Positions 1-5,749 of a stretch of DNA of 8,702 bases are shown piece by piece. The DNA is from Parcubacteria group bacterium Athens0714_26 (GTDB lineage Bacteria > Patescibacteriota > Minisyncoccia > UBA6257 > 02-FULL-45-10c): NCBI GenBank assembly GCA_007376745.1, contig VMGU01000024.1:1-8702 (forward strand), written 5' to 3'. The notes beneath the pieces were generated by a model, which saw only the letters and a program-made list of their open reading frames with translations, did not search any database and was not told the origin of the DNA. The stretch's first letter is position 1, and the number at the start of each line of letters is the position of its first letter. The translations under genes were made by a program, and so were the position numbers.

Positions 1-17
1 AAGTGGCGCTGTTTTTT

Positions 18-44
18 TATTATTATTTTTTATTTTGTTCCGTT
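18..44 (-). repeat. 16S processing stem, trailer strand
   Basis: Positions 23-44 are the exact reverse complement of 2592-2613 (22 of 22). Adding one G-U pair and four more pairs extends the stem to 27 bp (18-44 with 2592-2618). The two strands flank the whole 16S gene. In the minus-strand transcript, leader and trailer would pair to enclose the precursor, as in the known RNase III-cut 16S stalks of other bacteria. The pairing is read directly from the sequence; the processing role is inferred. Confidence 0.85.
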
Positions 45-79
45 AATCTCAAATTAAAGCTCCGAGATCAACACTCTTG

Positions 80-96
80 TCCGCCGAAGAGGCGGA
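80..96. repeat. Mini-palindrome TCCGCC-n5-GGCGGA, copy 1
   Basis: Six-base arms TCCGCC and GGCGGA surround a five-base loop. In the 16S trailer RNA this folds into a compact hairpin with a UCUUC loop. Two further copies of the same arms occur at 114-128 and 794-808. No T-run follows, so it is not a standard terminator. It may be a mobile mini-element or an RNA-processing hairpin. Confidence 0.7.
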
Positions 97-113
97 TCGA
101 TCTAACTAAGCCA

Positions 114-128
114 TCCGCCATAGGCGGA
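114..128. repeat. Mini-palindrome TCCGCC-n3-GGCGGA, copy 2
   Basis: The arms are identical to those at 80-96 and 794-808, with a three-base loop. The copy lies 17 bases from copy 1, on the side nearer the 16S 3' end. Two copies this close together, in a stretch that is otherwise AT-rich, suggest insertion or local duplication rather than chance. Confidence 0.7.
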
Positions 129-336
129 CAACCAGTTTATTTTTAAATTAATCCACGACCAGCTTCCGCTAGCCGTGCCTTGTTACGACTTCGTCCCTGT
201 CACCGAACTTACCGTGATTCCGCAAATGCGAAGCATCGGGTATTCTCGGCTTCCTTGACGTGACGGGCGATTATCCTCTAGAAACATAGAGTTGATGTTC
301 CCATCGCGCCTGCGGATTTCCCGCACGCGACGAGCT

Positions 337-768
337 CTAATGCATTTTTTGCTTAATAGACAAAAGATTATTGAGACCTCTTTGAGTCAGATGTTCTCCA
401 TTTTTTATCCTTTTAAATAGTTCACAAAATATTTTAAAATCTTTTATTTTGGAACTAAGTTTAGGATTGCTCCCCCGAAAGAAAGGAATTATTTTTCTTT
501 CCAAATCATCTCGCCTTGTAACTTCAAATCTGTAGCAATTTTGATGATTTTTTCGAATGTCTTTTTGAAAATAGACATTGCCGCAGCCGAAAAAATTTTT
601 TAACTCATACAATATAGATTTATCTGTCTCTATAAGTTTGAGATAAAATTTGGGCTCGGCTCTGGCCCGCCTTTTTCTAACAAGACTTCCTTTTTCTCTT
701 TTGCTTATTTGAACGGTAAAGCTTCCTTCACCGTCAACTAAACCGAGAACATAATCTTTTGCAAGCAT
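337..768 (-). CDS. LAGLIDADG homing endonuclease, intron-encoded
   Basis: The product is 143 aa with one LAGLIDADG-type motif at residues 8-17 (LGLVDGEGSF), whose acidic residue would bind metal at the cleavage site. Single-motif proteins of this size act as homodimers that cut long, near-palindromic sites. Residues 40-60 and 85-125 fit the alternating strands and helices of the family, and the protein is rich in lysine and arginine, as expected for DNA binding. The gene lies wholly inside the 16S intron and presumably spreads it by cutting intron-less 16S genes; some members also help splicing. The ATG at 766-768 puts the motif near the N-terminus, as usual. No Shine-Dalgarno sequence is visible. 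The ORF looks intact, so the element may still be active. The exact target and activity are inferred. Confidence 0.93.
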   Translation of the reverse strand: MLAKDYVLGLVDGEGSFTVQISKREKGSLVRKRRARAEPKFYLKLIETDKSILYELKNFFGCGNVYFQKDIRKNHQNCYRFEVTRRDDLERKIIPFFRGSNPKLSSKIKDFKIFCELFKRIKNGEHLTQRGLNNLLSIKQKMH

Positions 769-793
769 ATTAACGCATCGAGTGGGTCCTTCA

Positions 794-808
794 TCCGCCC
801 TTGGCGGA
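794..808. repeat. Mini-palindrome TCCGCC-n3-GGCGGA, copy 3, inside the intron
   Basis: This has the same arms as the copies at 80-96 and 114-128. It lies in the intron about 26 bases upstream of the endonuclease start, so in the intron RNA it forms a hairpin just ahead of the reading frame. Its presence in both the intron and the host's rRNA trailer suggests a repeat family spread through the genome. Confidence 0.7.
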
Positions 809-2131
809 CTACTATGAACCAGCTGACTTCTGACGCTGCGTAAGTTTCATTATACGCCGCAATATGCGGCATAACAACATCAGATATCCACAGGTCAATT
901 ATAAAACTCTTCTCTGCATCCCAAACGCGATTTTTCAAAGGCCTTCGCCATGCTCACCACCCTTACGTGGCTCGGCTACCGCTTTTTATGTTTAGGCTAC
1001 AGTTTGCATCCAGATCCTTCGCCATACATTTCGCAATATATGACTATCCTTCCGCTACGCTCCACGACGGCGTGGAGGAATCGATTTAAACGATCTAGTT
1101 TTATAATCTGCTGTGCGCTTTTATTGTGAGTACAAGACTTGAGAACGTATTCACCGCGGTATAGCTGACCCGCGATTACTAGCGATTCCGGCTTCATGAG
1201 GTCGAGTTGCAGACCTCAATCCGAATTGGGGCCGGCTTTGATGGGATTTGCTCCAGGTTTCCCCTTCGCGGCCCATTGTACCGGCCATTGTATCATGCGT
1301 GTAGCCCAGGATATCAGAGGGACATGCTGACTTGGCGTCATCCTCTCCTTCCTCCCCGTATAACGGGGCAGTCTCGCCTGAAAATTGTAACAGGCAATAA
1401 GGGTTGCGTTCGTTACCCCACTTAAGGGAACAATTCAAATCACGAACTGACGACAGCCATGCATCACCTGCCCAGCCGTCTCTTGTGAAGACTTCCGAAG
1501 TTTCCTCCGAAATTCGACTGGATTTCAAACCCTGGTGAGGTTCTTCGTTCATCGTCGAATTAAACCGCATGATCCACCGCTTGTGCAAGTCCCCGTCTAT
1601 TCCTTTGAGTTTTAAACTTGCGTTCGTACTTCCCAGGCGGTTCACTTAACGCGTTAGCTTCGCCTCTTCAAGGGTCGATACTTGAAAAAGCCAGTGAACA
1701 TGGTTTAGGGCGTGGAATACAAGGGTATCTAATCCTTTTTTATGCCCACGCTTTCGTGATTCAGGGTCAGAAATGCGCCAGTGTGCTGCCTTCGCCTTTG
1801 GTGTTCCCCACGATATCAACGGATTTCACCCCTACACCGTGAGTTCCGCACACCTCTCGCACTCTCAAAAGTCTTGCCGTTTCCCGCCCATTTTCTGCGT
1901 TAAGCGCAGATCTTTAAGGTAGGACTAACAAAACCCCCTACTCACCCTTTACGCCCAGTAATTCCGGACAACGCTTGGGGTACTCGTATTACCGCTGCTG
2001 CTGGCACGAGTTTAGCAACCCCTTATTCAATCACTAATGTCAATAATTTCTTCATGATTAAAAGACCTTTACATCCCGAAGGACTTCATCGGTCACGCGG
2101 CGTCGCTCCATCAGGCTTTCGCCCATTGTGG

Positions 2132-2162
<31 letters not shown>

Positions 2163-2483
2163 ATGGCCCGTGTCGCAGTGCCATCGGTGGAGAATACGCT
2201 CTCACGCCTCCTAGCCGTCATAGCCTTGGTGAGCAATTACCTCGCCAACTAGCTGATAGCCCGCAGGCCGATCCCAAAGCAAAAAATTTTTACTCTTACG
2301 AGACTATCTGGGATTACCCCGCCTTTCGGCGAGCTATACCAGACTTTGGGGTACGTTCCTACGTGTTACTACCTCGTCTGCCGGTTGCTTCGCATTGCTG
2401 CGAAACCCCCTTGACTTGCATGCCTTATCCACGCCGCCAGCGTTCGTCCTGAGCCAGGATCAAACTCTCAATGAAAGTCTTGA

Positions 2484-2505
2484 GAAATTTTTAGAAAAAA
2501 ATTTC
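2484..2505 (-). other. AT-rich hairpin at the 16S 5' boundary
   Basis: Nine-base arms, GAAATTTTT and AAAAATTTC, surround a four-base loop. In the leader RNA, GAAAGU (about 2509-2514) and ACUUUC (2473-2478) could extend it after an internal loop. It ends about where the mature 16S 5' end should fall, so it may help define that end. The pairing is visible; the role is inferred. Confidence 0.5.
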
Positions 2506-2517
2506 CAAACTTTCTTG

Positions 2518-2544
2518 ACCCCGCCTTCTACTAGAAGGCGGGGT
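2518..2544. repeat. GC-rich palindrome in the 16S leader
   Basis: Thirteen-base arms (A, then CCCCGCCTTCTA, on one side; TAGAAGGCGGGG, then T, on the other) flank a single central C. In the leader RNA it makes a very stable hairpin. It is followed on the 16S strand by AAGAAAG, not a U-run, so it is a poor terminator and would block 16S expression if it were one. It may be a mobile palindrome or a processing hairpin inside the long leader-trailer stem. Confidence 0.75.
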
Positions 2545-2547
2545 TCT

Positions 2548-2588
2548 GAATTCGGCAAGTCACTCGCTTGCACTCGTGAGCCGAATTC
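2548..2588. repeat. Stem-loop in the 16S leader with GAATTCGGC arms
   Basis: Arms GAATTCGGC (2548-2556) and GCCGAATTC (2580-2588) pair perfectly. After a three-base bulge, TCAC (2560-2563) pairs with GTGA (2576-2579), giving 13 bp. It stands between the long processing stem and the palindrome at 2518-2544. It probably structures the precursor leader. No protein is encoded here. Confidence 0.7.
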
Positions 2589-2591
2589 GTA

Positions 2592-2618
2592 AACGGAACA
2601 AAATAAAAAATAACAATA
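2592..2618 (-). repeat. 16S processing stem, leader strand
   Basis: This is the partner of the repeat at 18-44, with 22 identical complementary bases, one G-U pair and four further pairs. It is transcribed about 30 nt after the likely start site and about 120 nt before the mature 16S. It would pair with the trailer about 2.5 kb away, closing a loop that holds the entire 16S gene and its intron. Confidence 0.85.
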
Positions 2619-2653
2619 GATCAATATTTAGTTTTTAAACAACACTCCTTACA

Positions 2654-2681
2654 ATTATAGGCATGGCAAAAAGGAAGTCAA
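2654..2681 (-). promoter_or_regulatory. Sigma-70-type promoter of the 16S rRNA gene
   Basis: On the minus strand a -35 TTGACT (2676-2681) is followed, 16 nt later, by a -10 TATAAT (2654-2659). Transcription should start near 2647. It begins only 9 nt past the secF stop codon and leads directly into the processing-stem strand. It is the best match to the consensus in the window, as expected for an rRNA gene. Confidence 0.85.
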
Positions 2682-2695
2682 GAGGGTTCTCAACT
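2668..2695 (-). terminator. Possible weak terminator of secDF overlapping the 16S -35 box
   Basis: On the minus strand, AGUUGAG (2689-2695) can pair with CUUGACU (2676-2682) across a six-base loop, with two wobble pairs, and is followed by CC and UUUUU (2668-2672). The stem includes both the secF stop codon and the 16S -35 hexamer. The stem is weak, so read-through from secF into the 16S leader is possible. Confidence 0.3.
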
Positions 2696-3580
2696 CTTTT
2701 TCGTCTGTAATTTATACAGCGTCACCAAAAGTGGTGATGCTAAAAAGATTGAGGAGTATGTGCCGAAGAAAACGCCGATGATAAGGGCGAGGGAGAAAAA
2801 TTTTACTGTTTCTCCGGCAAAGAAAAACATTGCCAAAAGAACTAAAATCACGGTTAAAGATGTGTTTATGGAACGAGTGATAGTTTGATTGATGCTCAAG
2901 CCAACAGTTTCTTCAAAATCCTTGCCAATCCCCTTTTTTAAATTTTCTCTGACTCTGTCAAAAACAACTATCGTATCGTGAACAGAAAATCCTAGTACGG
3001 TTAAAATTGCAGTGACAAATAAAATATCTATTTGCACGCCGAAATATTTACCAAGAACGGCAAAAACTCCGATTGGCGCAGTAACATCGTGAATGAGCGC
3101 AACCACTGCCATCAAACCGTATTTAAAAGAAGACACAGGTCTCCCCGCCTTTCTAAATGCAAATGCGATATAAAAAATTATCATCACCACAACCAGAACA
3201 ATTGCGTAAATTGATTTTCGCGCAAGCTCTTGTCCGATAATAGGACCAACTGAATCAAACCGAATCTCTGTAAATTCTCCGGAAGAAGAAAGTTTTGAAA
3301 GCAGTAATTGGTGCTCGTCTTCTGTTAATGTTTTAAGCCTGATTATAATACCCTTATCGCCTGTTGATTGAAGAGATAATGGCCCCATATTAAGACCCTG
3401 TAATTTTTGCTCTATGACAGATGTGTCTGGCCTTGTATTGTTGTACTGCGCTTCAAGCAAAGAACCGCCGGTAAAATCAATGCTCAAATTAAGACCGAAA
3501 TAAAAAATGGAAAACAAACTTGCTACCACAAGAAGCAATGAAAACGTATACCAAATTTTTCTGTGTTTGACTATCCCCAT
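2690..3580 (-). CDS. secF: Protein translocase subunit SecF
   Basis: The 296-aa product is an inner-membrane subunit of the SecDF complex, which helps the SecYEG channel pull exported proteins across the membrane using the proton gradient. The first membrane segment is at about residues 11-31. It is followed by the SIDFTGGS signature (33-40), a small external domain, and VGPIIGQEL (111-119). Membrane helices 2-6 follow from about 123 to 289, with the conserved GFSVHDTIVVFDRVREN block at 197-213. Length is normal for SecF. The start is the ATG at 3578-3580, inside the end of secD (10-nt overlap), so the two are translationally coupled. No Shine-Dalgarno sequence is visible before it. The 16S promoter follows at once. 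Identification is secure. Confidence 0.97.
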   Translation of the reverse strand: MGIVKHRKIWYTFSLLLVVASLFSIFYFGLNLSIDFTGGSLLEAQYNNTRPDTSVIEQKLQGLNMGPLSLQSTGDKGIIIRLKTLTEDEHQLLLSKLSSSGEFTEIRFDSVGPIIGQELARKSIYAIVLVVVMIIFYIAFAFRKAGRPVSSFKYGLMAVVALIHDVTAPIGVFAVLGKYFGVQIDILFVTAILTVLGFSVHDTIVVFDRVRENLKKGIGKDFEETVGLSINQTITRSINTSLTVILVLLAMFFFAGETVKFFSLALIIGVFFGTYSSIFLASPLLVTLYKLQTKKS

Positions 3581-4893
3581 ATACCTGAACCAAATAAAAA
3601 CTTACTTACGCGACCTTCGCCCCTTAATTCTATGGCTGTTAAAAATGTTCTTGTGATAGTGATTGCGGAAAACATGCTCACCAAAACTCCAAACAATAAT
3701 GTCAAGGCAAAACCCTTGACCATACTCGTGCCCAGCCAGAAAAGAATTATGGAAGTGATGATGCTGGAAACATTGGAGTCGCGGATGGAGAGCCAGGCCC
3801 TGTCAAAACCCTCGCTCACTGCCGCAGCCAAAGCCTTGCCCGCTCTACGTTCCTCTTTCATTCTTTCAAAAATCAAAATATTGGCGTCAACAGCCATGCC
3901 CACAGAGAGAATAAATCCGGCAATGCCAGCGGCTGTTAGGGTAACTGGAATCAGTTTAAAAAGAGCAAGCATAATGGTCGTATAAATTATAAGAGCAAGA
4001 ACAGCAATCAATCCCGGCAAGCGATACCAAATTATTAAAAATAGAGCCACCGCAATAAGACCATAAATGCCTGCCCAAATTCCGCTTGTTAAAACTTTTT
4101 CTCCTAAAGTTGGACCGATATTTTCCTGAGAAATTAAAGTGATAGGCACGGGCAGGGCGCCGGAATTAAGACGCTGGACAAGAGTCTGCGCCTCTTTGGT
4201 TGTAAACTGTCCGGTTATCTGCGCCTTGCCATCTGGAATTTGCTCTCTCACGTTCGGAATGCTGATGGGCGCAGCATCAAGAAAAATAGCAATTGGCTTG
4301 CCAATATTATCTTTGGTCATTTGGGCAAAAAGTTTTGCGCCATCATCATTAAATTCCAAAGAAACAATTGGTTCTGATGTTGTTGTGTTAAAAGTTAAAG
4401 TTGCCTTTTTGAGATAACGGCCCGTGAGTTCTGTTTGTAAAAACATTTTTTGCGGGTCTGTTTCTGTTGAAGTGGAGCTGATGCTCGGATTTACTGTGCG
4501 AAATTCAAGAAACGGCGTCTGGCCTATCATTTTAATAGCCTCGTTTACATCAGTTACTCCGGGCAATTCAACAATGAGGCGCTGTTCCCTGTTCTCCGCT
4601 GTTTTTAAAATTCCCTTTTGCTCAACCTGAACAAGCGGCTCGGTAACGCCGAACAAATTTACTCGTCTTTCCAAAACATCTTTAAGGCCATTCATGGCGT
4701 CACCAATGCCGGACGATTCAATATGAGATGTATCAGCCCGATATATAAGACTTACTCCGCCCCGCAAATCAAGACCAAGTTTAAACGGCCTTGCAAAAAT
4801 TGAGTCCGGCTGAAAAATATGCAGAACATCAAAATAGCCAATTCCAATACCGGCCAAAATAAACAGGACAGCAATAATACGGTATTTTAACAT
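3571..4893 (-). CDS. secD: Protein translocase subunit SecD
   Basis: The 440-aa product is the partner of SecF in the accessory translocase complex. A first membrane helix lies at about residues 5-24, followed by the LGLDLRGG signature (39-46). The large extracytoplasmic region runs to about 265, with the P1-type repeat (VLERRVNLFGV, 73-83). Five helices follow from about 271 to 414. The conserved VGMAVDANILIFERMKEE segment (331-348) contains Asp336, the likely proton-pathway residue by family comparison. It is shorter than E. coli SecD (about 615 aa), but this size is common in small-genome and Gram-positive lineages. The ATG lies 8 nt after a TATAAT box, so the mRNA may have almost no leader. 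It overlaps secF by 10 nt. Confidence 0.97.
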   Translation of the reverse strand: MLKYRIIAVLFILAGIGIGYFDVLHIFQPDSIFARPFKLGLDLRGGVSLIYRADTSHIESSGIGDAMNGLKDVLERRVNLFGVTEPLVQVEQKGILKTAENREQRLIVELPGVTDVNEAIKMIGQTPFLEFRTVNPSISSTSTETDPQKMFLQTELTGRYLKKATLTFNTTTSEPIVSLEFNDDGAKLFAQMTKDNIGKPIAIFLDAAPISIPNVREQIPDGKAQITGQFTTKEAQTLVQRLNSGALPVPITLISQENIGPTLGEKVLTSGIWAGIYGLIAVALFLIIWYRLPGLIAVLALIIYTTIMLALFKLIPVTLTAAGIAGFILSVGMAVDANILIFERMKEERRAGKALAAAVSEGFDRAWLSIRDSNVSSIITSIILFWLGTSMVKGFALTLLFGVLVSMFSAITITRTFLTAIELRGEGRVSKFLFGSGIWG

Positions 4894-4901
4894 TGATTTC
4901 T

Positions 4902-4930
4902 ATTATAATTTTTTTGAAAATTTTTGCAAA
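4902..4930 (-). promoter_or_regulatory. Likely secDF promoter giving a leaderless or near-leaderless mRNA
   Basis: On the minus strand a perfect TATAAT (4902-4907) lies 17 nt after TTTGCA (4925-4930), which matches four of six bases of the -35 consensus. Only 8 nt separate the -10 box from the secD ATG, so the first transcribed base should fall at or next to the start codon. It directly follows the terminator of the upstream operon, which supports a new transcription unit starting here. Confidence 0.6.
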
Positions 4931-4932
4931 TG

Positions 4933-4956
4933 AAAAGGACGGCCTAGCGACCGCCC
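4933..4956 (-). terminator. Intrinsic terminator after the rodA-to-83-aa gene run
   Basis: In the minus-strand RNA, GGGCGGUC (4949-4956) pairs with GGCCGUCC (4937-4944) over a GCUA loop. That is eight pairs, two of them G-U, followed by UUUU (4933-4936). The wobble pairs exist only in the minus-strand RNA, which fits the direction of transcription. It is the only GC-rich hairpin in the gap between the 83-aa gene and secD. Confidence 0.65.
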
Positions 4957-4978
4957 ATCAAAAGAACACCCTAAAAAA

Positions 4979-5230
4979 TCAAGCAAGTGCTTGAAGCGTT
5001 TTTCTTGTCAAAAGTGCAAGAACCAAACATCTAATTTCTTCCAGACCTCGATAAGTGCGGCCTTTATAAACAATCTCTGCATCGTCCATTCTTTGGACGT
5101 GGCGAATGGCCAAACGGAAGTTAGTGTTTTTCAAAAACTTAATTACTTCCTGCTGCCCTTTTTTGCGCCTATCCATGCGCACTCGCAATACTGGAAAATT
5201 ATTAGAAGTCATGCTGGTTGGTATTCGCAT
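4979..5230 (-). CDS. Hypothetical small basic protein (83 aa)
   Basis: I do not recognise this family. The 83-aa product is basic (about 16 Lys/Arg), with a charged stretch MDRRKKGQQ (19-27), a likely helix at 26-47, a short VYKGRTYRG segment (54-62), probably a beta turn, and a leucine-rich C-terminal helix (63-82). It has no membrane segment and no cysteine pairs for metal binding. It is not ribosomal protein S18 or another small ribosomal protein I know. The start is well supported: GGAGG lies 9 nt before the ATG, and the gene begins 15 nt after the PAP2 stop. A terminator follows. Its charge and size would suit an RNA- or DNA-binding role, but that is only a guess. Confidence 0.75.
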   Translation of the reverse strand: MRIPTSMTSNNFPVLRVRMDRRKKGQQEVIKFLKNTNFRLAIRHVQRMDDAEIVYKGRTYRGLEEIRCLVLALLTRKTLQALA

Positions 5231-5239
5231 GTTAAATTT

Positions 5240-5244
5240 CCTCC
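5240..5244 (-). promoter_or_regulatory. Strong Shine-Dalgarno GGAGG before the 83-aa gene
   Basis: GGAGG lies 9 nt upstream of the ATG at 5228-5230, between the PAP2 stop and this start. It is the only full Shine-Dalgarno core before a gene start in the window. This is notable because the local 16S gene lacks the CCUCC that would pair with it. Confidence 0.7.
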
Positions 5245-5245
5245 G

Positions 5246-5749
5246 TCAAAAATTATATCTCTTAGAAATTTTATTTACAAGCCAGGCGGAAAAAATGCCG
5301 ATTACTGCCCCGCCCAAAATGTCTATTGGCCAGTGGATGCCGGCGACGATACGAGCCATACCCATTAAAAGCGCACAGACAAAAAACACCATTCCCCATT
5401 TTTTGTGGAAAAAGTAAATTACCATTGCTAGGGCGAAAAAGAACGCTGCATGTCCAGACGGGAAAGAGCCACTTGCGTCGTGAGAAATAAGCTGATAAAT
5501 AGTATTGTTTACAAATGGTCTTGGTAAAAAATAAAAAAATCTTATTAATTCCGTTACCACCAATCTTGATAAAAAAACAGAGGCTGCGGAAATAAAAAGC
5601 ATTTTCCAATTTTTATCTCTGATAACAACTATCAAAAACACCGCAACCAAAATATAGGCCAGATATGTGCCAAAAAAAATAATTAAATCATCAAGCCAAA
5701 CTGCTCTGCCAGCAAAAGAATTTAAATAATAAAAAAGTTGTTCGTTCAT
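5246..5749 (-). CDS. PAP2-family membrane phosphatase (possible undecaprenyl-diphosphatase, BcrC-like)
   Basis: This 167-aa membrane phosphatase of the PAP2 superfamily carries all three signature motifs. Motif 1 is R70-x6-R77-P78 (Arg replaces the usual Lys). Motif 2 is the PSGH at 97-100. Motif 3 is R133-x5-H139-x3-D143. His139 would be the nucleophile and His100 the general acid. Hydrophobic helices fall at about 22-43, 49-68, 101-114, 118-132 and 141-158. Bacterial relatives of this size dephosphorylate undecaprenyl pyrophosphate, recycling the lipid carrier for wall synthesis. That would suit the company of rodA, but other lipid phosphates are possible. The start overlaps the folD stop as ATGA, so translation is probably coupled. 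No Shine-Dalgarno sequence is visible. Confidence 0.9.
   Translation of the reverse strand: MNEQLFYYLNSFAGRAVWLDDLIIFFGTYLAYILVAVFLIVVIRDKNWKMLFISAASVFLSRLVVTELIRFFYFLPRPFVNNTIYQLISHDASGSFPSGHAAFFFALAMVIYFFHKKWGMVFFVCALLMGMARIVAGIHWPIDILGGAVIGIFSAWLVNKISKRYNF

Larger units (their letters stand above)
1..140 (-). other. 16S rRNA 3' trailer / start of the downstream spacer
   Basis: This is the non-coding stretch downstream of the 16S gene in its transcription direction. It holds two short GC-rich hairpins (114-128 and 80-96) and then the trailer strand of the long processing stem (18-44). I see no tRNA, no start of a 23S gene and no open reading frame here. A search for CCTCC on the transcribed strand (GGAGG on the plus strand) finds none, which matters for the missing anti-Shine-Dalgarno tail. 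After the stem the transcript is A-rich, so there is no U-tract terminator. What follows the 16S gene lies outside the window. Confidence 0.7.
270..1125 (-). mobile_element. Intron in the 16S rRNA gene carrying a homing-endonuclease gene (class unresolved, possibly group I)
   Basis: Conserved 16S sequence stops after GUACUCAC (E. coli 1392-1399) and resumes at CGCCCGUC (from 1400), leaving an 856-nt insert. It encodes a LAGLIDADG protein at 337-768. About 357 nt precede the ORF and 67 nt follow it. Visible RNA structure: a 7-bp hairpin at 1060-1077, an 8-bp hairpin with a GCGA tetraloop at 1023-1042, an 8-bp hairpin at 853-873 and a 12-bp bulged hairpin at 302-332. The segment AGCCGAGCCA (near 968-977) resembles the conserved Q region of group I introns, and AGAGUU (near 906-911) could pair with AACUCU near the 3' end as P7. 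I could not build a full group I core, and the 5' exon does not end in the usual U. Boundaries may shift by a few bases. Confidence 0.88.

Noticed and set aside
1..140. tRNA gene or 23S start in the 16S trailer
   Set aside because: I found no cloverleaf, no TTCGA-type T loop and no 23S 5' sequence; the GC-rich parts are just the two mini-hairpins.
738..1197. Two 66-aa minus-strand reading frames in the intron upstream of the endonuclease
   Set aside because: They cover structured intron RNA (hairpins at 1060-1077, 1023-1042 and 853-873), one overlaps the endonuclease start, and neither has recognisable motifs.
2518..2544. Intrinsic terminator between secF and 16S
   Set aside because: The stem is strong, but no U-run follows on either strand, and on the minus strand it lies downstream of the 16S promoter.
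4979..5230. Calling the 83-aa gene ribosomal protein S18 because it follows a strong SD
   Set aside because: It lacks the S18 cysteine/basic signatures and does not align with any ribosomal protein I know.
4991..5417. Overlapping plus-strand reading frames opposite the 83-aa gene and PAP2
   Set aside because: They oppose genes with clear start signals or family motifs, lack any of their own, and run against the direction of every other gene.
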